Positions 11,316-24,324 of a stretch of DNA of 64,000 bases are shown here, in pieces. This stretch comes from Anisus vortex. Taxonomy: Eukaryota > Mollusca > Gastropoda > Planorbidae. The stretch is taken from NCBI GenBank assembly GCA_949126835.1, contig OX421506.1, positions 25,753,301-25,817,300 on the forward strand, written 5' to 3'. The position numbers were made by a program, and so were the translations under genes. The notes beneath the pieces are model-generated. The model worked only from the letters and a program-made list of their open reading frames with translations. It was not told the DNA's origin and did not search any database. Position 1 is the first letter of the stretch; each line of letters starts with the position of its first letter.

Positions 11316-13937
11316 GTAATAAGTCTATACACTTTTGAGAGCCGTTCTATTTTCGGCAATATTATTTTAAGAAGCCATGGACATAAAAAACAATAACAAT
11401 TTTGGCTTTACCGGTACATTGTAGGGACTTAGCCTACTTGATGTGTTTTTATGTAATTCTTCGTCATTAAATAATAAAGCTATTCGTTCCATTTCTTCAT
11501 GAGCAGACTACACTGCAAAACGTTCTACCCTGCTAAGAAGACCTGTTTCAGCGTTGTCTCTTTTTCTAGCACTGCATAATGCAGATCTACGTATTTTCTT
11601 AAGTGTACGTGATTATTGAAAATTAACTGAATTAAAGATTGCGAGCGTGTGTTCTTTTCTATAAAATAAAACTGTGTGAGTTGTATAACGTAACTCTCAG
11701 GTTTTGGAGATGTTTCTCACACACCGTAGTTCACGTAGGTAGAATATTTGCTTCCTCCTGCTCTGAAGCAAGACCATCGTAAATATGTATTTACTGTGGT
11801 CTTTTATGAAGCCCGCCTGCTCCTTTTTGACGATTTTATCTGTTTGTCGTTTTAGTCTATTGAAGGTAATCTTTAGTAGGTCTTCGCTAGGTTGAGTATT
11901 GCGGATAGTCTAATAATTATGACATAGATGTTAGTGACCTTTTTTCGGGAGTGTGATAAATATGGACCGGCTACCACCCAAACTGCAAGGTCTTGTTGAA
12001 TGTATTAGTATGTTAGTTACAGCGTTGCTTTCTGACTGTATTAATTCACCTGGGCTGTTGTTTACTCCAACCGATGTTCCCCTAAATATAATTTATAGTT
12101 TGCTCTTGTAACATCCTCGAAGGGAATAAGTTATATGTCGGTGTTGGTGTATCATGTATATATGTGATACTGTACTGGAGATTTCGTAACTAACCTTACT
12201 CGTTGTGGTGTATTTGCTTATTATTATTTGACGTTACATAATTATGTCCCAATATTAGTTGTATGCAGGTTCGTTGATAGTCTTCACTCACTAGTCACAT
12301 AAGTTGAAAGGGACAGGAAACAGACATAATCTATCTCAATCTGCTGTTGACAAGTTGTCTATAAGGGGTGTCCCACATGTAGTGATACGATTCAGATTGA
12401 TGATCAAACCAATTCATATTTAGTTCTTTTTATTAAGTTGTTGTCTTTAAACGAACGTACACTAACACGACAGACATTGATTATATGATTTCATGAAGAT
12501 GCTGGCGTAATGTAGCATAATACAGTTCATTCATACAGTAAATAATAGCATATGATGTAAGGTTGATAATTCAGTCAAGTCAATAATATAATTCAATACA
12601 AGAATGGACTGTTTTGTCTAAACAAAGACTCAAAACTAAAAAAAAATCAAATACATTCATACAATGAAACGTGAATGAGGGTGGGATTTAGCTTATTAAC
12701 ATTCTCATTGGCTACTTTGTCTCATTTGTCGATACACTTTGATTGACGGGATAAGGAGAGAGGATTAGAGGGGTATTGGAGCATTTGAACAACGAGACGG
12801 TGTTACGAATATCGGTCATAGAGGAATGACGTAATAAGGCATTGATATTGTTTTCCCCGGAATATTTTCTTTTATAATTATTCCTTAAAATCAACATTTT
12901 TAGTATTGTTAAAATGTACAAGAAATAATTATAAAAATGTTGAAGGAGGGTGGTGTTACGAATATCGGTCATAGATGAATGACGTAAAAAGGCATTGACC
13001 TATTAACAAGTGCGTATTAGAGTCCAAGGTTTGACCTTTATGCCCTGAGGGCAGTTTAAATAAAATAATTCGTCCAGCCCCGTGGAAATTGAAGGATAAT
13101 TCTGGCTCGCAGTATTCTATAGAGCAGGAGATTAAAATGCGTATTAGGACCCTGTAGAATCTTCGATAATAGTTTTCTTTGAAAAGTCCCTACCTCCTTA
13201 AAGTTAGTTCAGTTTGAAAGTTTGTAGAGTGAAGTCGCTATATTGATACTTGTATATTTTATGCCATTTAATGAAACACTTATGTTGCCATCAGTTGATG
13301 CATTTAGTTATCGTTTATATTGAGTCTACAATTTAAATAAAATTGTTTATTCAACAACTGGAGTTGTTTGATCTATCATTGTTGAGAAAGGTGTTGAAGA
13401 TAATTATACCGAATATAACTACATTACTGCAAAGACCTGTCAGTCAAGGAACCCCTAGCTTGAGCTACAGATTAGCAGAATCTAGAGACTTCTAATAAAC
13501 ATACAACTATACATTGAATCCGATTTAACGAGTCGTAATAATAGTCATCATAGTGACAGTCCATAACAACGGGTAAAGGGGTGAGTGGGTGGGGGTGGAA
13601 GGAGAGAGCGGGGGTGGCCGACCGGGAGATCAGAGATATCAGATTCTGTTTTCCTGCGACCAGTGGATAAGTAATTTGGACACGTACATTCCTTCTGTTG
13701 TGAGAAGGGTGCGGTAGGAAGGGGGAGACAGTCAGATCACGAAATATCAAAGATAAGATAACATATTGCGTTATATACCCTTGGACAGGACGTGTAACAC
13801 CCTTGGTAATCAGACTTGACAATCAACAGTAAGAATAAAACTTATTGAAAGCAAACGTGGGTTAAAGATAATATGAAAACATGAAAGCATAATAATAATA
13901 ATAAATGTAGTAATGATGTCATACATGAAATAGGATT
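11316..13937. other. Stretch without a recognised gene
   Basis: No supported coding region. A near-identical direct repeat of about 45 bases ('gtgttacgaatatcggtcat...') occurs at about 12803-12850 and 12957-13003, some 154 bases apart. A G-rich segment at 13550-13750 has no recognised identity. Confidence 0.4.
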
Positions 13938-15726
13938 AACTAGTGGTTATGCCCGTCAAAATGACGGAGAAACGAACGACTACAATATTACAATATTAGT
14001 TAAGTTAAGTTAATATTAATGTTAAGAGAGAAAGAAAAGAGACTATTAAAATGAACGTTTCTTTTCGGCATTTAGTTTTTGTTCTTTTTAATTGTTTCTG
14101 ACCCTGGCATATGCATAATAATTGTTACTGTCAAGCGTCTGATATTATAACGTAGCAAACAGTTGTGTTGACTTGACTTGTTATTAAAAATAGCCTATTA
14201 AATTAACAATAATATACTATCTAAAAGAAAAAAAAAACCACAATACCAAACAATAAAAGGTAAATAATAAAAAAAGCGTAGAAAATAATATTTCAATACA
14301 ATACAAACTAAAGTGATAACGATTTTTTCGGTATTTAATTTTTGTTCTTGCTTATTGTATTAATAAAACAGTGTTGAGAATGTTTCTTTCGGTATTTAGT
14401 TTTTGTTATTTTTTTTTTGTTTCTGGTCGACCTGAACCTGACATATGCATAAGAATTGTGGCCTCAAGGACTGGCGTAGTGTGTAAACCGCCGATACATT
14501 CCCATTAAGAATACACTGGCGGGCGAACGCATGGGGCACAGGGGGAGGAAGCAATGGACGCTGCAATCCCGTCTCGAGAACCACCCGGTGCCTGGATGCA
14601 TGTACCTATAGTATAGGATTTGTGCTACCGGGTGACAGTGCAGGTATACGGGCGAGCCACTACGATAATGATCCTTAGGGGAACCGCAGTGAACGATCGC
14701 TGGGCTGCGGAAACCTTCCCCGTTACACGGCACGCCACGCCTTGGGCGTGTCGTTGGGTGGCTGGGGCCTGGACAGAGATTGCTCAATCCTAAGCGTTAC
14801 GCCCTTGACACAAGAGCCGAAAGGCTAGTCCGGGTTTTTTAAAGAGACTTTTAAATTCGATATTAAAATGTAGCGAACAGTTGTGTTGACTTGACTTGTT
14901 ATTAATTATATTAAATTAAAAATAATATACAATCTGAAAGAAAAAAAACATAAATACAAAACAATAAAAAAGGTAAAAAATATTTAAAAAAAAATAGAAA
15001 ATAATATTTCAATGAAATAAAAACTAAAGTGAGAAAGATTTTTTCGGTATTTAATTTTTGTTCTTGCTTATTGTCTCAATAAAACAGTATTGATAATGTT
15101 TCTTTCGGTATTTAGTTTTTATTTTATATTGTTGCTGTCAATCTTATGGTACCCGGTATTTGAAAGTAATCATTTATAAGCCTAACTTGTTTTTTTATAA
15201 TTCGTATCATTTAATTTATAGGGTGTATAAGGTCGCCTTTTAAAGGATATTCTCCAATAACAACGTAAATCCATTAAATAATTAAAACATTTGGTTACTT
15301 TTACTTAAAAGGATAATGCAAACATCAATAATGAAAAAATAATTTCATAGACATTACGTCATACGCTAGTATTTTGTTTAAAGTAAACCATTGAAACTCT
15401 CTAAGCCAAATTGCAGTGCGTAGCTTTTAAAAAAGGTCTCGCCACATTAAAAAAACAACAGTAGAATTGGGAAAACCCGGAAAGACCCTCGCGTTCAAAC
15501 ACAGTGAATGTCGCGTTCAATATAGTAAATGAACGGAAATGGCCATTTGCTATGTACCGTTATATTTATTTGCATAGATGGATATGACATTTTGGAATTT
15601 TTTAAATCAACACATTTATGATTATAAGTGATAAAATAAAATTATCTTTTGGAGGACGTTTCCAATTTATACATTTAATTTTTGGCCCGAATAGTCAAAC
15701 GGCTTAGGAGCCTATAGCGAACAAAC

Positions 15727-15759
<33 letters not shown>

Positions 15760-15870
15760 AACAAACATATAAACAAACTCACGGTAATTATATATGTTGA
15801 TAAGACGTGAAGAATGAATATAAAAAAAGATACTGAAAAAGAAACAAGAGACGCATACATTCATTTATTC
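13938..15870. repeat. Unclassified interspersed repeat, copy B (longest copy)
   Basis: Begins 'ggttatgCCCGTCAAAATGACGG', the palindromic end also seen inverted at 1060-1085. It runs through AT-rich blocks, a GC-rich block at 14460-14830 shared with positions 1-150, a second AT-rich block shared with 300-840, and a tail with 'cacggtaattatat'. That tail recurs at 40.5 kb and 42.5 kb. An AT dinucleotide run lies at about 15735-15760. The open frames within it on the minus strand have no recognised domain. Confidence 0.65.
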
Positions 15871-16704
15871 TTGCAACTTTAAAGTGACTCTATGACTCTA
15901 ATAATTAGTATATTATGTAGAGTCAAATACATGCTCTTTAGATTATCTTATCTTAACTAAACACAATATATTATGTCCTTATAGTACATAATGATAGAAT
16001 TCAGAACTTTAATCCTTCTAACGATTGATGATTTCATGTTCTTATGTAAGACATTAGTACATTTAGTATGGGTAGTGGTGGCTCCCCATCAGTTTGGTGA
16101 ATGTCAGGTCCTTAACAATCGTATGTCTTAGGCTATTTGAGTTGTTCTGATGCCAGTTCTAATCAATGGCTTTGCATTATTGCTCTATCCAGTCTTATTT
16201 GCTTTCTTCGTGTCTTTTATTATTGACGGCTCTGTATTAAAAGCCCCGTCTTTAGTTCCTTTCTTTATCATGTTTATGTGTTTAATTGGCCAAGATCAAA
16301 GGTAACTTTTCTTGTTCGCTTTATGCCAAGCACTCCATTTGCCAATTCCATCATTGCTATCATTCAATCGTTTGTGGTTTTGTTTATGTCTGTATTTTAT
16401 AAAGTGTAGTTATTTTATTTTCATTCAAAAAAAGTACACAGCTTACGTAGGTTGGTATCCCTTTCGGTACATGAATATCCATTGTGCAAGTGTGGCTAGA
16501 CTCATATGTTTCAGGTTGTCATTTTACTTAACCTGGCATAAAAATACATTTCTTGAAAAATTCTTAATTTTCTATTATATTTTTTTTGTAGAGATAATAA
16601 AAACAATCAAAACATACAGAGATCTCAAATGGTCAAAGATAGGGATGGTTAAAAATATATACATTGAATATTATGTATTACAATAAAACTGCTGATGTTT
16701 ATGC
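15871..16704. other. Stretch without a recognised gene
   Basis: An open frame at 16312-16686 (plus) is rich in F, Y, I and L, as expected of translated AT-rich non-coding DNA. No domain or splice structure supports it. Confidence 0.4.
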
Positions 16705-16870
16705 CAGGGGTCTGCAACTTACGGTTCACGTGCCAGACTTGGCAAGCAGAGCAATTGTCAATGGCACGCGAAAGACCTCCAAAAAAAGGCAATTCAAGAA
16801 TTTTCCACAAGAAAACGGCAGGTTACTTTTTGGGCCTTTGGCACACTGAACGAGTTATAAATTCTAGTTT
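16705..16870 (+). mobile_element. hAT-type terminus (partial element)
   Basis: CAGGGGTCTGCAACTTACGG is a typical hAT terminal inverted repeat of the 'CAGGGGTCTGCAA' class. The matching right terminus was not found within the next kilobase, so this is probably a truncated end. No coding sequence is attached. Confidence 0.45.
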
Positions 16871-17060
16871 TGCACGCTGTTACGAATAGTTTGCCGACAC
16901 CTTGTTTATGCTCATCGACTAATTTTAATGTTTGAATTTTTTTGTGACATTGAAAAGAAACAAAAATAGTGTTTATACTCTAAAAAGTACGGGTATCCAT
17001 TTAATGACATAAAATGCATGTATGCTGGTAACTATTTCACTTCCTAGTACAGATTTTCCT

Positions 17061-17476
17061 TTAACCCATTTACAGCTGGCGTCCTTTTTAAGGAAACTTC
17101 GTAAAATGTGAATTAAGACATAAAATTAAGTTAATTGTTTGCGATTTTTTCATTGAATGTAAAGCATATATAGATCTATTGATCTATCTAATTATTATCT
17201 TCATTTGTCTACTTTTATTTTTTTGGGCTCGAAACAAATTTATGTCGTGAGTTTGTTAAAAATGCGGACAAAAAGTCAAGTCTGAAAAAGTAAAACTTTG
17301 TTTTTTATTAAAATGATAAAAATTGACTAAAGCTTTAACATAACTTTGTTAATAAATTTTAATGTTCTTAGAATGCATAAACATAAATATTTAGTTTAAA
17401 CAATAATAATAATTACACAGAGGTTATAATACTATCTTTTTTAAAAGACGCCAGCAACAAATGATACCCTGAAATT
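17061..17476. mobile_element. piggyBac-like short element, partial
   Basis: Starts 'TTAACCCATT' followed by the subterminal motif GCTGGCGTCCTTTTTAA. A second copy of that motif lies inverted at 17436-17460 ('ttaaaagacgccagcaac'). The same motifs mark the better-preserved element at 19241-20361. The outer right terminus with TTAA is not clear here. Confidence 0.45.
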
Positions 17477-18064
17477 TAGTTTGTTTGTGTTTTCTTTGCT
17501 AAAACATAGTAAAACGTTATTTTTTGTAAAAAAATTTTGAATATTTTATGGAGTCTTTAACATTTGAAGATATTTGAGTAGGACTGATATGTTGTTTGTC
17601 CATATTAACTAGTTTTAGCACCACATTGTATATTTATATACATAATATACATAAATATAGATAATAAGACTAATTCTAGTATATATTTCTATTTTATTCT
17701 CAACCTATGTCACAAACTTTACTCAATTCGACATGATTTTACTTAAATAGAAGACGAATATTATATTATGCACTCAATATATTGATTCAGCAGCCATGTA
17801 ATGTAATGAAGAGGATGTAACTAAAGACATTCTAGTGAATTTCTAGATTCTAGGTCTTCTAATTATCTAAAAACAAATACAAATAATGTTGAATCTGAGA
17901 TGAGACTATTCAGCTTTATAGATTGTTTGAGCTAATTTATGTTGACTAAATCCTAGAATACACCATACAGCCGACAAAGAAAGAGTTCTCCTTTTTTAAA
18001 GCTGTCTAATCTTTTTCTTTTACAATACGATCGACGCAAACCTTTCTAGCTATTGTTTGTCTTT
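17477..18064. other. AT-rich stretch, nothing recognised
   Basis: No coding region, terminal repeat or array seen. Confidence 0.4.
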
Positions 18065-18815
18065 TGCTGGTCCCGATACATTGCCCAAAAGACAATCCCG
18101 ATGCCTATAAGACTATCCTCTAATCAGAAGACCAATATCATGCCCAAAAAGAACAATTAGTTGCCCACAAAATATGCCCGATGCCCTGAAGACCAATCTT
18201 CTGCCCAGAAGACACATCAGCTGCCCAAAATACAAATCTGATGCCCTAAAGACGAATGCGCTGTCCATAAAACCTATTCGTAACACATAAGACCAATCCA
18301 GTGCCCATAAGACCTATCTGATGCCCATAAGATCAATATGTTGCTCAGAAGACACATCTGCTGCCCAGAAGATGAATTAGCTCCCCAAACAATGAATCTG
18401 CTGCCCAGAAGATGAATTAGCTCCCCAAACAATGAATCTGCTGCCCAGAAGATGAATTAGCTCCCCAAACAATGAACCTGCTGCCCAGAAGATGAATTAG
18501 CTCCCCAAACAATGAATCTGCTGCCCAGAAGATGAATTAGCTCCCCAAACAATGAATCTGCTGCCCAGAAGATGAATTAGCTCCCCAAACAATGAATCTG
18601 CTGCCCAGAAGATGAATTAGCTCCCCAAACAATAAATCTGCTGCTCAGAAAACTAATCGGGCGCCCATAAGACCAAATTGTTGCCCAGAAAACCAATCCG
18701 TTGCCTTAAAGACCTATACAATGCCCTGAAGACCTAGCCGATGCCCAGAATACAAATACGCTACCCAGAATATCAATCCGCTGCCCAGAAGACCCATCCG
18801 ATGCCCAGAATAACA
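18065..18815. repeat. Degenerate ~20-bp minisatellite ('gatgcccagaagac')
   Basis: Roughly 20-bp units of the form 'aatccgatgcccagaagacc', with many substitutions, run across the whole interval on both sides of a homogeneous 40-bp core at 18361-18640. The divergence of the flanks and the uniformity of the core indicate old repeats with a recent central amplification. Confidence 0.8.
18361..18640. repeat. 40-bp satellite, exactly 7 units
   Basis: Seven units of 'ctgcccagaagatgaattag' plus 'ctccccaaacaatgaatctg', with unit starts at 18361, 18401, 18441 and so on without a single indel. Only one or two substitutions are seen. Each unit is two diverged 20-mers, so this is a higher-order repeat of the surrounding 20-bp array. 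Confidence 0.95.
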
Positions 18816-19240
18816 ATACGGAATAAGATATTTACAATGCAGTATGATGAAAACAATACGAGGAGACGTCATCATAGAACCTATATAATCAATGGACCTA
18901 TATAATGCATTAAAGGAAAGAATATCAAATTTTGTTATAAGCAATGAGTGATATCAACTTCTGTTGGCTAACTTGCCTATATATACATGTGTATCTTTAT
19001 CTAGGTGATCACGCCACGTATCACAATATCTACAGCATATTATGCAAAAAAAATATATATTATTATATAAAGCATAATTTAAGAAAATTAAATATGTTTT
19101 ATATAATCTTATATTATATATTGCATACACTCCTTCTCTACAAAAGATGATTGCATCCTAGACTTATATTTGGTCAGAGTCTAGTCATGCTTTTTTATTA
19201 ATGTTTTAAATGATGTTATTGGTTTTCCTGGTTTGTTCAG

Positions 19241-20361
19241 TTAACCCATTCAGTGCCCGGGTGCCATTTGAATGTCAATGATTTATTACACTATTTGCTT
19301 ATCTTACTGTTTTGAAAAGCTATAAATTAATCATTCCAACTTAAATTGTTAAAAAATATGTATTTTTCCTTGAGTTAAAAGTAGGGATGTTAAAACCGTT
19401 TTTTTTTCAAAACAGGTTTTCAGTTCTATAAAACCGGTTTAAAACCGGATTTCGGCCCCCCCCCCCTTCCCCGCAATGTCACAAGTAACAGGCCGGATAA
19501 TCCAAATGTGCGTAGTTTTGTAGGTATATAGGAATGATAGTTCAAACTTAGTGTTTGCATTCAAGAGGTTGATTTGTGTGAATACAATCTGATTTTGTAC
19601 ACTTTACCATAACATTCTTTAGAATAAAAAAAAAAAATCTGGGCTTATTGATTAAAACCGATAATAGCTTTCAATAGTGATAATTTGTACACCGTGGACA
19701 TAGACTTCTAAAATAATGTATTGAAAAGGATCGCGTAGCACCAATAAAAAAATAATAATGTGTATTTATTAGTGCTGTTCATAATAAAGCACAGACGCGG
19801 TGTCTAGTCGAATTGTTTAGGGTCACAAGGAATGAGCCGACAAGTAAAAAAAAATCATTTAATTGTAACTGTAACTTAACAGGTTACTTTGATTGTTTTT
19901 ATCGCAAGCCATAAACTATAGTTTTTATTTGGAAACAAAAGAAACACAATATCTAAGACTAGTGTTAGCAAGGCATTTCGATAATTGTTTTGTGCAAATC
20001 CAGCATTTTTTTTTAAATTTTGCAATCAGAACCAAAAAAAAAAAAAGCTGTGCTACTTGAAGTAATAATTACCTTCCAACCAACAAATCGAAATTCGGTT
20101 TTGAAAATCAAAACCGGTTTTAAGTTTCAAAACCGGAATCCGGTATTCCAGTTTTCGTTTTAACATCCCTAGATAAAAGAGTCTGTTTCTCACGCAAACA
20201 TGCAATGTTACGGTATCATTTCTTGCTGGCGTCCTTTTTAAAGGATATTTTAAAAAATCTAAATATTTCTAAAAAAAATAAAAAATTTCAAAAACAAACT
20301 TTCATTCGTTTATCACTCGATGACTTTATATGTAAGAAGACCTCATCACTATACGGGTTAA
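19241..20361. mobile_element. piggyBac-like element interrupted by a hAT element
   Basis: Left end TTAACCCATTCAGTG and, on the opposite strand, right end TTAACCCGTATAGTG form matching termini that include the TTAA target site used by piggyBac elements. The subterminal 'gctggcgtcctttttaaa' at 20223 is shared with the element at 17061. Without the inserted hAT the element is only about 320 bases and non-coding. Confidence 0.6.
19382..20171. mobile_element. Non-autonomous hAT element nested in the piggyBac-like element
   Basis: Termini TAGGGATGTTAAAAC (left) and its inverted counterpart 'gttttaacatcccta' (right) enclose 790 bases. Flanking 8-bp target duplications GTTAAAAG (19374-19381) and GATAAAAG (20172-20179) match at seven of eight positions. 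Subterminal 'aaaccggtttt' motifs occur at both ends. No transposase remains. Confidence 0.8.
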
Positions 20362-20510
20362 TAATAGTATTACTTAAACTTCCTAAATAAACAATTTTAT
20401 GGTGATGCAAAAGTCAAGCAGTTTTTGTTGGGGCAACTTTAGCTTGCTAAAATAAAATTATGTTATTATCTCTGTCGCAGATTTTGTGGGCGGTACTAAG
20501 AAGCCTGGAC

Positions 20511-21102
20511 TGTTCTAAGAATCCACTCTCGTGCAGACCTCAAAATCTCGGAATGGCTAGGAATAGTTTATTATTTCTCGTACAGGGGAGTTTATGTTAA
20601 AACTATCATTTTTATTCTGAGTTTAGTAATGATACCGTTATGTTCACCCCTCCTAGTAATAGGTCTGTTCCCCGCTCTCCTCCGCTAGAATTTAAGGCTA
20701 GGCAGCTAGTAGTTTGTACAGAGTCTTGTGCAGAGTTTTGAACAGAGGACGCTTGTGTTGGCACTATTTTATTCTAACTGTATAGATAATCTTCATATTG
20801 TATATATTTGCACACATCATCTGAATTAATTTATCAACAACATTTACACTGAAGCTTCCTCGACAATTTACTGTTCTATTTTTGTTTCATTGTTTACAAT
20901 ACGATAATATATTTATTTACAACTACAACGTCGAGGAAAGAAACTGTTAGAGCGCAAATCCTGAGTTTGTGCCCAGGAGAATATGGAGAGTTCGTGTAAT
21001 ACTGAAATATAAATAATAATAACCAAAGTCTACCCTAGGACGAACTAGATTTATCAACAACATTTACACGGCTCTGACCACAAGGGGATTGTGGTCGTAA
21101 AA
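20511..21102 (+). mobile_element. Gypsy LTR with a short piece of internal sequence
   Basis: Homologous along its length to 56334-56926 and to the 3' LTR of the large element at 58189-58745 (reverse orientation). Starts TGTTCTAAGAATCC and ends 'ggggattgtggtcgtaaaa'. The preceding 'ttttgtgggcggtactaagaagcctgg' is internal sequence also seen before the 56 kb LTR, so this is a truncated element 3' end rather than a clean solo LTR. Confidence 0.75.
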
Positions 21103-21159
21103 TCTCCAATCGAAAAGATTTAGAAATTATTTTTGTTTATGTAAGGTAGTACAAAAAAT

Positions 21160-21297
21160 AAAGTATCCCATCGGACCAATTTGATCCATAGGATCAGTGA
21201 AGCAGCGTTCACCAGTTTCTGTGGCTTTGGCATACTAGGGGATTGCGTTGACGGTATAATACCCAGCCGCCTACTTTACCCCCAACAAAGGTAGTAT
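21160..21297. mobile_element. SINE-like repeat, copy 1 (truncated)
   Basis: Shares 'ggaccaa.ttgatc', 'agcagcgttcacc', 'ggcatactaggggat' and 'cccagccgcc' with the copies at 29721, 31666 and 33975. The tRNA-like end is missing from this copy. Confidence 0.65.
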
Positions 21298-23340
21298 TTA
21301 TCTTAAAATTGTCTTCACTGACCTCGAATTAGATTCCCAGTTATCCAAACTGCACATTATTTTAAGCTCACTTAGAACAACAAGTAGTTATTCTTCATTT
21401 CCCTTGAATACTTTTATAGCAGTTTTAAGTTAACTATTAATTGAAGTGGCCAAGACATACAAGAGGTTTGTGCTGATCGTACAAGGTCCAGTCGCTCCTA
21501 ATTTTAATTTGTTTTACTTTATTTTATATTTAAAATTCTGAACAATATTATGGCTCTTAAATGTAAGATTCAAGATTCAAGGATGTTTTCAAGTAAAAAA
21601 TGACGAACTCTTGTTGGAGGCCTAGACAGAAACGACAAATGTAGGCCGGACATTTAAGATCTATATTATATTAAAAAGTATAAAGCAAACCCTGTACACC
21701 AGTATGTTATCAGGACTTTTGTGTAGCGCTGTGACTTCTCAAAATCATTCAAAATTTCCCGCTCTAGAACAAGAACAGAAACCTATCTCGGCCTTGATGT
21801 CAGAGCTGTGACTATGGAGAAAAATTCTTAAATCTTCCCCTTTTTCTTCCCTCCAACCGTGATTTTATTGGAAAAGAATCTCCATAACAGTTGCTCTTCT
21901 CTTAAAAAAATAGTGTAGGTGGTCTCGCTAGTGGATTAATTTACTAGCAGCTTTAAAGACCATTGGCAATTACCAGTTGTGTCCCTTTCATAACATGGCA
22001 GAACATGAGCTTTCTGTTGTTTTTTTAATCTTCGCCCGAGCTTTGGAGATTACCTATAGGACTACACACTTTTAGTAACTGAACGGTTTATTTTTGTTAG
22101 TAAAATTGTCTACCTTCCACTTGCACTAAGCTTACAAATCTAAATGTGTGACCTATGTGTAATGCCTATATTGAAAAGTATCTTGCGGATTGTATATATC
22201 ACCACAGTTTTAACCGTTTTAATTATGACATCTTTCGCCAAATTTTGTTTTTAATTACCATTTTCTAGCACATAAAAATTGATTATTTTATAAGAGGACT
22301 TTTGAAAATATAATTTAAAGTATCTTGTTTTAAAGGCAAAGTAATTATAAGATGAAGTTGAGTAATGTACGCAAATATATTTCTTCGGACAAAACAAATA
22401 TTTAAAAAAAATATTTTACTCTTTAATATTAATAATTATTTAGTCAATTGCTTTTCTCGTTGCTTATTAGTTATTTAATGATGTTAATTCTGCAATTTAG
22501 ACAGTGTGTAGGCCTATTTAGGTCTATGTTTATCATCTATATTATCTAATATCATGTCTATACTGAAGCCGTTTATATTTTAAAGATTACTGAGCCTATT
22601 TCTTACATCATTAGACCTATTTTAAAAAGTCGGCACTGCTCACTGTAAGTGGAATGTGTGATTGTTGAACATTTGATTATGTATATTACAAGAAAAATCT
22701 GTCCAACAATATTGTGTCAACAGGGAAGCAAAATAGAAAGGAAGGGAAGGGGGGGGGGGAATAAAGTAAAGCTAGAACAAGTAAATATTTCGAATATGCA
22801 TGATACATAGTTTAACAGGATAATTCAAGATAAATTGACGCCAACAATGATATGATCATTTTATAGATTTGTTTTCATCATTTTAAAAAGTCCTACACTT
22901 AATATATATTATGCAAAATCTATTTTATACGTTATTTAATGATATTAAAATATTATGAATAATAAAATAATATTAAGGTATGTTTAGGCCTATTAGTATG
23001 ATAAGCCGAGACTTTTAAACTGTAATATAAAACTATATTATACAATCTGTACTGCAACTTATATACGCTTATACCTATGAACATTAACATATTATAACTA
23101 ATTTGCAGCTTGAAGAAAACAAAAGCGGTACATTACAAAATAAATGCAATACTAAAAAAATGTCAGTGGTAACAATAGCATCAAGAATTACAGGAAGCCA
23201 TGATTATATATATTAAAATATAAAATGTAGGTCTATATACAAAATACGACATGAATAAAGTATTAATGGACTGCGGCGTAAATAAAGATATACTGGTAAA
23301 TGTTTAAAAAAAAAGTTGAATTGTTTTACAACTGTTAAAA
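21298..23340. other. AT-rich stretch, nothing recognised
   Basis: No coding sequence, terminal repeat or array was recognised up to the start of the 38-bp satellite. A short G-run occurs at about 22750. Confidence 0.4.
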
Positions 23341-24324
23341 CAAGGCTCTAGCTAGAACTACCCAACACTCTAACAAAACAAGGCTCTAGCTAGAACTATC
23401 CAACACTCTAACAAAACAAGGCTCTAGCTAAAACTACCCAACACTCTAACGAAACAAGGCTCCAGCTAGAACTACCCAACACTCTAACAAAACAAGGTTC
23501 TAGCTAGAACTACCCAACACTCTAACAAAACAAGGCTCTAGCTAGAACTACCCAACACTCTAACAAAACAAGGCTCTAGCTAGAACTACCCAACACTCTA
23601 ACAAAACAAGGCTCTAGCTAGAACTACCCAACACTCTAACAAAACAAGGCTCTAGCTAGAACTACCCAACACTCTAACAAAACAAGGCTCTAGCTAGAAC
23701 TACCCAACACTCTAACAAAACAAGGCTCTAGCTAGAACTACCCAACACTCTAACAAAACAAGGCTCTAGCTAGAAGTACCCAACACTCTAACAAAACAAG
23801 GCTCTAGCTAGAACTACCCAACACTCTAACAAAACAAGGCTCTAGCTAGAACTACCCAACACTCTAACAAAACAAGGCTCTAGCTAGAACTACCCAACAC
23901 TCTCACAAAACAAGGCTCTAGCTAGAACTACCGAACACTCTAACAAAACAAGGCTCTAGCTAGAACTACCCAACACTCTAACAAAACAAGGCTCTAGCTA
24001 GAACTACCCAACACTCTAACAAAACAAGGCTCTAGCTAGAACTACCCAACACTCTAACAAAACAAGGCTCTAGCTAGAACTACCCAACACTCTAACAAAA
24101 CAAGGCTCTAGCTAGAACTACCGAACACTCTAACAAAACATGGCTCTAGCTAGAACTACCCAACACTCTAACAAAACAAGGCTCTAGCTAGAACTACCCA
24201 ACACTCTAACAAAACAAGGCTCTAGCTAGAACTACCCAACACGCTAACAAAACAAGGCTCTAGCTAGAACTACCCAACACTCTAACAAAACAAGGCTCTA
24301 GCTAGAACTACCCAACACTCTAAC
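23341..24324. repeat. 38-bp satellite, 26 units without indels
   Basis: Unit 'caaggctctagctagaacta' plus 'cccaacactctaacaaaa'. The first unit starts at 23341 and the last at 24291, exactly 25 x 38 bases later; the last unit is cut at 24324. Only scattered substitutions occur. Every unit contains the perfect 10-bp palindrome TCTAGCTAGA (14 bp in the unit with 'gttctagctagaac'). The uniformity implies recent amplification or ongoing homogenisation. It contains no spacers and is not a CRISPR array. Confidence 0.97.

Noticed and set aside
12803..13003. Direct repeat pair as LTRs or target duplications of an element
   Set aside because: The enclosed ~110 bases have no transposon features and the repeats are too long for a target duplication.
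13472..13822. 116-codon minus frame
   Set aside because: Pro/Ser-rich translation of G-rich DNA on the opposite strand; no domain and no supporting context.
14464..14787. 107-codon minus frame in the GC-rich repeat block
   Set aside because: Belongs to interspersed repeat copy B; the related sequence at 1-150 does not support conserved coding.
16312..16686. 124-codon plus frame rich in F, Y and L
   Set aside because: Composition is that of translated AT-rich non-coding DNA; it looks membrane-like only by base bias.
23341..24324. Regular repeats resembling a CRISPR array
   Set aside because: Units are directly adjacent without spacers and the DNA is clearly eukaryotic; it is a satellite.
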